Shown: piece after piece, positions 61,408 through 64,000 of the stretch
How positions within the stretch are numbered: position 1 is the stretch's first letter
Layout of the letters: each line of letters starts with the position of its first letter
Assembly (NCBI RefSeq): GCF_000730605.1
Contig: NZ_BBIS01000017.1
Location: 62,001 to 126,000, forward strand
Length of the DNA stretch: 64,000 nt
Source: Pseudomonas monteilii NBRC 103158 = DSM 14164
GTDB taxonomy: Bacteria > Pseudomonadota > Gammaproteobacteria > Pseudomonadales > Pseudomonadaceae
Reading direction: 5' to 3'
Position numbers and translations under genes: made by a program
Notes under the pieces: generated by a model
Databases searched by the model: none
What the model was told of the DNA's origin: nothing
Seen by the model: only the letters and a program-made list of their open reading frames with translations

Positions 61408-62157
61408 ATGATCGAGTGGTTGTTGTATATCGTGCTGGGCGCTGCCCTGGGCACCATGGGGGGGCTGTTCGGCATTGGTGGCGGGCTGATCGCGATTCCG
61501 GCGCTGGGCGTGCTGTTCGGCCTGGACCAGCAACTGGCGCAGGGTACGGCGCTGGTGATGGTGGTGCCGAACGTGTTGCTGGCGCTGTGGCGGTACCACC
61601 AGCGCAACCGCATCGAACTGCGCCATGCCGTGCCGCTGTCGGCGTGCAGCTTCCTGTTTGCCTGGCTGGGGTCGATCTGGGCCGTGGGGCTGGATGCGCA
61701 TTCCATGCGCCTGGGTTTTGTCGGCTTTCTGGTAGCGCTGGCGGTGTGGAACGTGGCCCGGATGTTCATGAAAGTGTCACCGCCGAGTGCCGAACTGCGC
61801 TATGCCTGGCCGTGGCTGGGCGTGCTGGGCAGTTTTGCCGGCACCATGGGCGGGTTGTTCGGGGTGGGGGGGGCCGTGGTGGCTACGCCAATCCTGACCA
61901 GTGTGTTTGGCACCACCCAGGTGGTGGCGCAGGGGTTGTCGCTGGCGTTGGCGGCGCCGAGCACCTTGGTGACGTTGGTTACGTATGGCGTGCACCATAG
62001 CGTTGACTGGGGCGTGGGGCTTCCACTGGCGGTGGGCGGTTTGCTCAGCATCAGCTGGGGGGTGAAGTTGGCCCATGCGCTGCCCGAGAAGGTATTGCGG
62101 GCGATGTTCTGTGTGTTTTTGGTGGTGTGTGCGGTGATGCTCGGGTTTGAACTTTGA
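61408..62157 (+). CDS. TauE/SafE-family exporter
   Basis: 249 residues, about eight helices in two repeats. Both repeats carry the family glycine block: GTMGGLFGIGGGLIAIPAL near residue 15 and FAGTMGGLFGVGGAVVATPI near residue 146. Relatives export sulfite, sulfonates or small organic acids. Substrate here unknown. The ATG at 61408 is 113 bp from the divergent LysR start. A hairpin (62164-62182) follows the stop. Confidence 0.92.
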   Translation: MIEWLLYIVLGAALGTMGGLFGIGGGLIAIPALGVLFGLDQQLAQGTALVMVVPNVLLALWRYHQRNRIELRHAVPLSACSFLFAWLGSIWAVGLDAHSMRLGFVGFLVALAVWNVARMFMKVSPPSAELRYAWPWLGVLGSFAGTMGGLFGVGGAVVATPILTSVFGTTQVVAQGLSLALAAPSTLVTLVTYGVHHSVDWGVGLPLAVGGLLSISWGVKLAHALPEKVLRAMFCVFLVVCAVMLGFEL

Positions 62158-62163
62158 GATTGT

Positions 62164-62182
62164 GGGGCCGCAAAACGGCCCC
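62164..62182. terminator. hairpin between convergent genes
   Basis: Stem GGGGCCG / CGGCCCC with loop CAAAA, just after the TauE/SafE stop and before the end of the leftward LysR gene. Same general core as 33656 and 49696. Confidence 0.55.
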
Positions 62183-62185
62183 CAA

Positions 62186-63037
62186 TTACTTGAACCCTTC
62201 AACGATGTAGTCGGCCATGCAGTCGGTGATGGGTGACTGGGTCTGGGTGTTGCGCAACAGCATCACATTGGCCATGGGCAACTGCGGCAGCCCGTCCTGT
62301 TCGCCCAGGATGCGGATGTTTCCGCCAATCAGACTCTGTAATTGCGCCGTCACCGCCAAGCCTGCCGTGACAATGGCAAAGATCGCCGCCAGGCTGGGGC
62401 TGGTATAGGCAATGCGGTAGTCGATGCCCTGTGCTTCCAGTGCATTGCACGTCCAGGCCCGGCAGAAACAGTCGGTATTGAACAGCGCCACTGGCATCGG
62501 CCGCTGCTCTTGCGGGCAAAAGCCTTCGGCGGCGGCCCACACCAGGCGTTCCTGGCGCAACAACTGGCCAACCTCGTTGCCCGGCTCGCGCGTGACGATG
62601 GTAAGGTCCAGGTCCTGGCGCAGCATCAGCTGTTTGGACGAGTCGCAATGCACTTCTACCTGTACCAGAGGGTAGGCCTGGGCAAAGCTCGACAGAATGG
62701 TCGGCAAAAAGCGCATGGCGTAGTCGTCTGGCGTGCCGATACGCACCAGCCCGACCATGTGCGGCATGCGCAAGGTATTGAACACCTCGCCATGCAGCTT
62801 GAGGATGCGCCGGGCATAGCCCAGCAACACCTGGCCTTCAGCGGTGAGCCTGACCTGGCGGCCGTCACGCTCGAACAGCTGGCGCTGCAGAATGTCTTCT
62901 TCCAGGCGTTTCATCTGCATGCTCACCGCCGACTGGGTGCGGTTGACCACTTCGCCAGCGCGCGTGAAACCGCCTTGCTCGGCAATGGCGACGAAGGTGC
63001 GCAGCACGTCCGCATCGAGGCTCTGGTACTGGGACAT
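62186..63037 (-). CDS. LysR-family regulator
   Basis: 283 residues. HTH: LRTFVAIAEQGGFTRAGEVV and NRTQSAVSMQMKRLEEDILQ. The effector domain has VGLVRIGTPDDYAMRFLPTI and TIVTREPGNEVGQLLRQERL. The start at 63037 (MSQYQSLDADVL) gives the standard length. Divergent from the DUF1127 gene at 63135, with 97 bp between, so it may control that gene. Confidence 0.92.
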   Translation of the reverse strand: MSQYQSLDADVLRTFVAIAEQGGFTRAGEVVNRTQSAVSMQMKRLEEDILQRQLFERDGRQVRLTAEGQVLLGYARRILKLHGEVFNTLRMPHMVGLVRIGTPDDYAMRFLPTILSSFAQAYPLVQVEVHCDSSKQLMLRQDLDLTIVTREPGNEVGQLLRQERLVWAAAEGFCPQEQRPMPVALFNTDCFCRAWTCNALEAQGIDYRIAYTSPSLAAIFAIVTAGLAVTAQLQSLIGGNIRILGEQDGLPQLPMANVMLLRNTQTQSPITDCMADYIVEGFK

Positions 63038-63134
63038 TGCATCAATCTCCGAGATGCATGGCATCAGAAACATTCGTTGGATTGATCTTAAGCCCGGCGC
63101 GAGACTGAGGCCATCCAACACGGAGGGCTTCACG

Positions 63135-63353
63135 ATGAAAGGTCATGTCAGCAGCATCCAGCAACCTGCTTTCTCCCTGAACCATCTGTGGCATGCGGCC
63201 CTGCAGCGGCCGGTGCGCTGGCTGGAGTTGTACCGCCAGCGGCGAGAACTGGCCGCCCTCAGCGATGCTACCTTGCAGGACCTGGGGCTGAGCCGGGCGG
63301 ATGTCCAGCAAGAGGCCGAGCGGCCTTTCTGGGATGATCCGTTGAGAAAGTGA
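63135..63353 (+). CDS. DUF1127 protein
   Basis: 72 residues. The C-terminal half (WLELYRQRRELAALSDATLQ followed by DLGLSRADV) is the DUF1127 domain, an Arg-rich helix pair that in other bacteria binds RNA or phosphate regulators. The N-terminal half is not conserved. In Pseudomonas such genes often lie beside a LysR gene, as here. The start at 63135 follows GGAGGGC. Confidence 0.88.
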   Translation: MKGHVSSIQQPAFSLNHLWHAALQRPVRWLELYRQRRELAALSDATLQDLGLSRADVQQEAERPFWDDPLRK

Positions 63354-63394
63354 GTTTGGGCTGGGGGGCTTGTCTTTAGCTTTTCAGCGCCTTT

Positions 63395-63428
63395 GAGATC
63401 GAGCGCCGCGCGGGCGGCGCTCGATCTC
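63395..63428. repeat. REP-type palindrome (GATCGAGCGCCGC class)
   Basis: 15-bp arms GAGATCGAGCGCCGC / GCGGCGCTCGATCTC with a 4-nt loop. Same palindrome as 27870-27897, loop reversed, between convergent genes. Confidence 0.8.
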
Positions 63429-63464
63429 ACAGGCGGCACAAACCCCAAGGCATGCGCCCCAGCC

Positions 63465-64000
63465 TCACCGCCGTACTTGCTTCAACGTCTCGGCAATCAA
63501 AAATGCCAGCTCCAGCGACTGATCGGCATTCATCCGTGGGTCACAATGGGTGTGATAGCGGTCAGACAACGCATCTTCAGTGATCGGCCGGGCGCCGCCG
63601 ATGCATTCGGTGACGTTCTGCCCGGTCATCTCGATATGGATGCCGCCAGCATGGCTGCCCTCGGCCTGGTGTACCTGGAAGAACTGCTTCACTTCATCCA
63701 GGATCTGCGCAAAGTCGCGGGTCTTGTAGCCGGTGCTGGCCTTGATGGTATTGCCGTGCATCGGGTCCGAGCTCCACAGCACCTTTCGCCCCTCGCGTTC
63801 GACGGTGCGGATCAGCCCCGGCAGGTGGTCGCCAACCTTGCTCGCCCCCATGCGCACGATCAGGTTCAGGCGCCCGGGGTCATTGGCCGGGTTGAGCGTG
63901 TCGATCAGGCGTATCAGCTCTTCAGGGTTCATGCTGGGGCCGACCTTGACCCCGATCGGGTTGTGCACCCCACGCAGGAACTCCACATGGGCACCGTCCA
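63465..64000 (-). CDS. class II DAHP synthase, C-terminal part (cut by window edge)
   Basis: The last 178 or so residues of the plant-type (class II) 3-deoxy-7-phosphoheptulonate synthase, which joins PEP and erythrose-4-phosphate at the start of the shikimate pathway. [68 protein letters not shown] and [20 protein letters not shown] are diagnostic; the Cys/His/Glu/Asp metal set is partly seen here. The open frame runs to the window end, so the start is outside. Codon at 63984-63986 is an internal Val (GTG). Confidence 0.95.
   Translation of the reverse strand, partial: DGAHVEFLRGVHNPIGVKVGPSMNPEELIRLIDTLNPANDPGRLNLIVRMGASKVGDHLPGLIRTVEREGRKVLWSSDPMHGNTIKASTGYKTRDFAQILDEVKQFFQVHQAEGSHAGGIHIEMTGQNVTECIGGARPITEDALSDRYHTHCDPRMNADQSLELAFLIAETLKQVRR

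Overview
The window is a stretch of a Pseudomonas chromosome, most likely of the P. putida group. The signs are high-GC coding with few gaps, an EarP/EF-P pair with the rhamnosylation arginine (Arg32), an ohr-ohrR pair, BenE, an HBM-type chemoreceptor, a class II DAHP synthase, and many short palindromes of the P. putida REP type (arms such as CCTCTTCGCGGG). The order pyrF, oxidoreductase, SDR, chemoreceptor, benE, GST, glutaredoxin, folE, smr, prmB, aroC and later earP, efp, ohr, ohrR is what I recall for this group. All assignments come from reading the sequence; no database search was run.

1-21307 is a surface-polysaccharide (O-antigen-like) locus. The dTDP-rhamnose genes rfbB (partial), rfbD and rfbA run rightwards with ATGA overlaps. 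Where rfbC would be expected there are two decayed IS5-family elements. Facing them is a nine-gene leftward operon that starts with wecB-wecC (UDP-ManNAcA). It continues with a 1974-residue methyltransferase/coiled-coil/multi-glycosyltransferase protein, a rhamnosyltransferase-like/DUF6270 fusion, a lipoprotein, an unusual membrane protein, two GT4 glycosyltransferases and an acyltransferase. After a 760-bp gap with no intact gene comes a second DUF6270 protein. From about 3.4 to 13 kb base composition is visibly more AT-rich than the flanks, as in transferred polysaccharide islands. No wzx/wzy or wzm/wzt is in view.

21997-49700 is core genome: comEA-like gene, pyrF, redox enzymes, chemoreceptor, benzoate transporter, GST, glutaredoxin, folE, smr, prmB, aroC, transporters, an ankyrin protein, a ZIP transporter, an LTA-synthase-like phosphotransferase, rraB, a c-type cytochrome, an amidotransferase, CorA, PlsC, an enoyl-CoA hydratase and tRNA-Ser(GGA). 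Two enzymes have altered catalytic positions: an acireductone-dioxygenase-like cupin lacking its last metal-ligand histidine, and a cysteine-hydrolase-like protein with Ser at the usual Cys.

49721-64000 has a TonB receptor, an MFS transporter and an SDR each beside a divergent LysR gene, a Gre-type factor, earP-efp, ohr-ohrR with visible operator-like repeats, another LysR beside a TauE/SafE exporter, a LysR beside a DUF1127 gene, and the 3-prime part of a class II DAHP synthase gene. The rfb genes at the left end make the dTDP-rhamnose precursor that EarP at the right end uses to modify EF-P.
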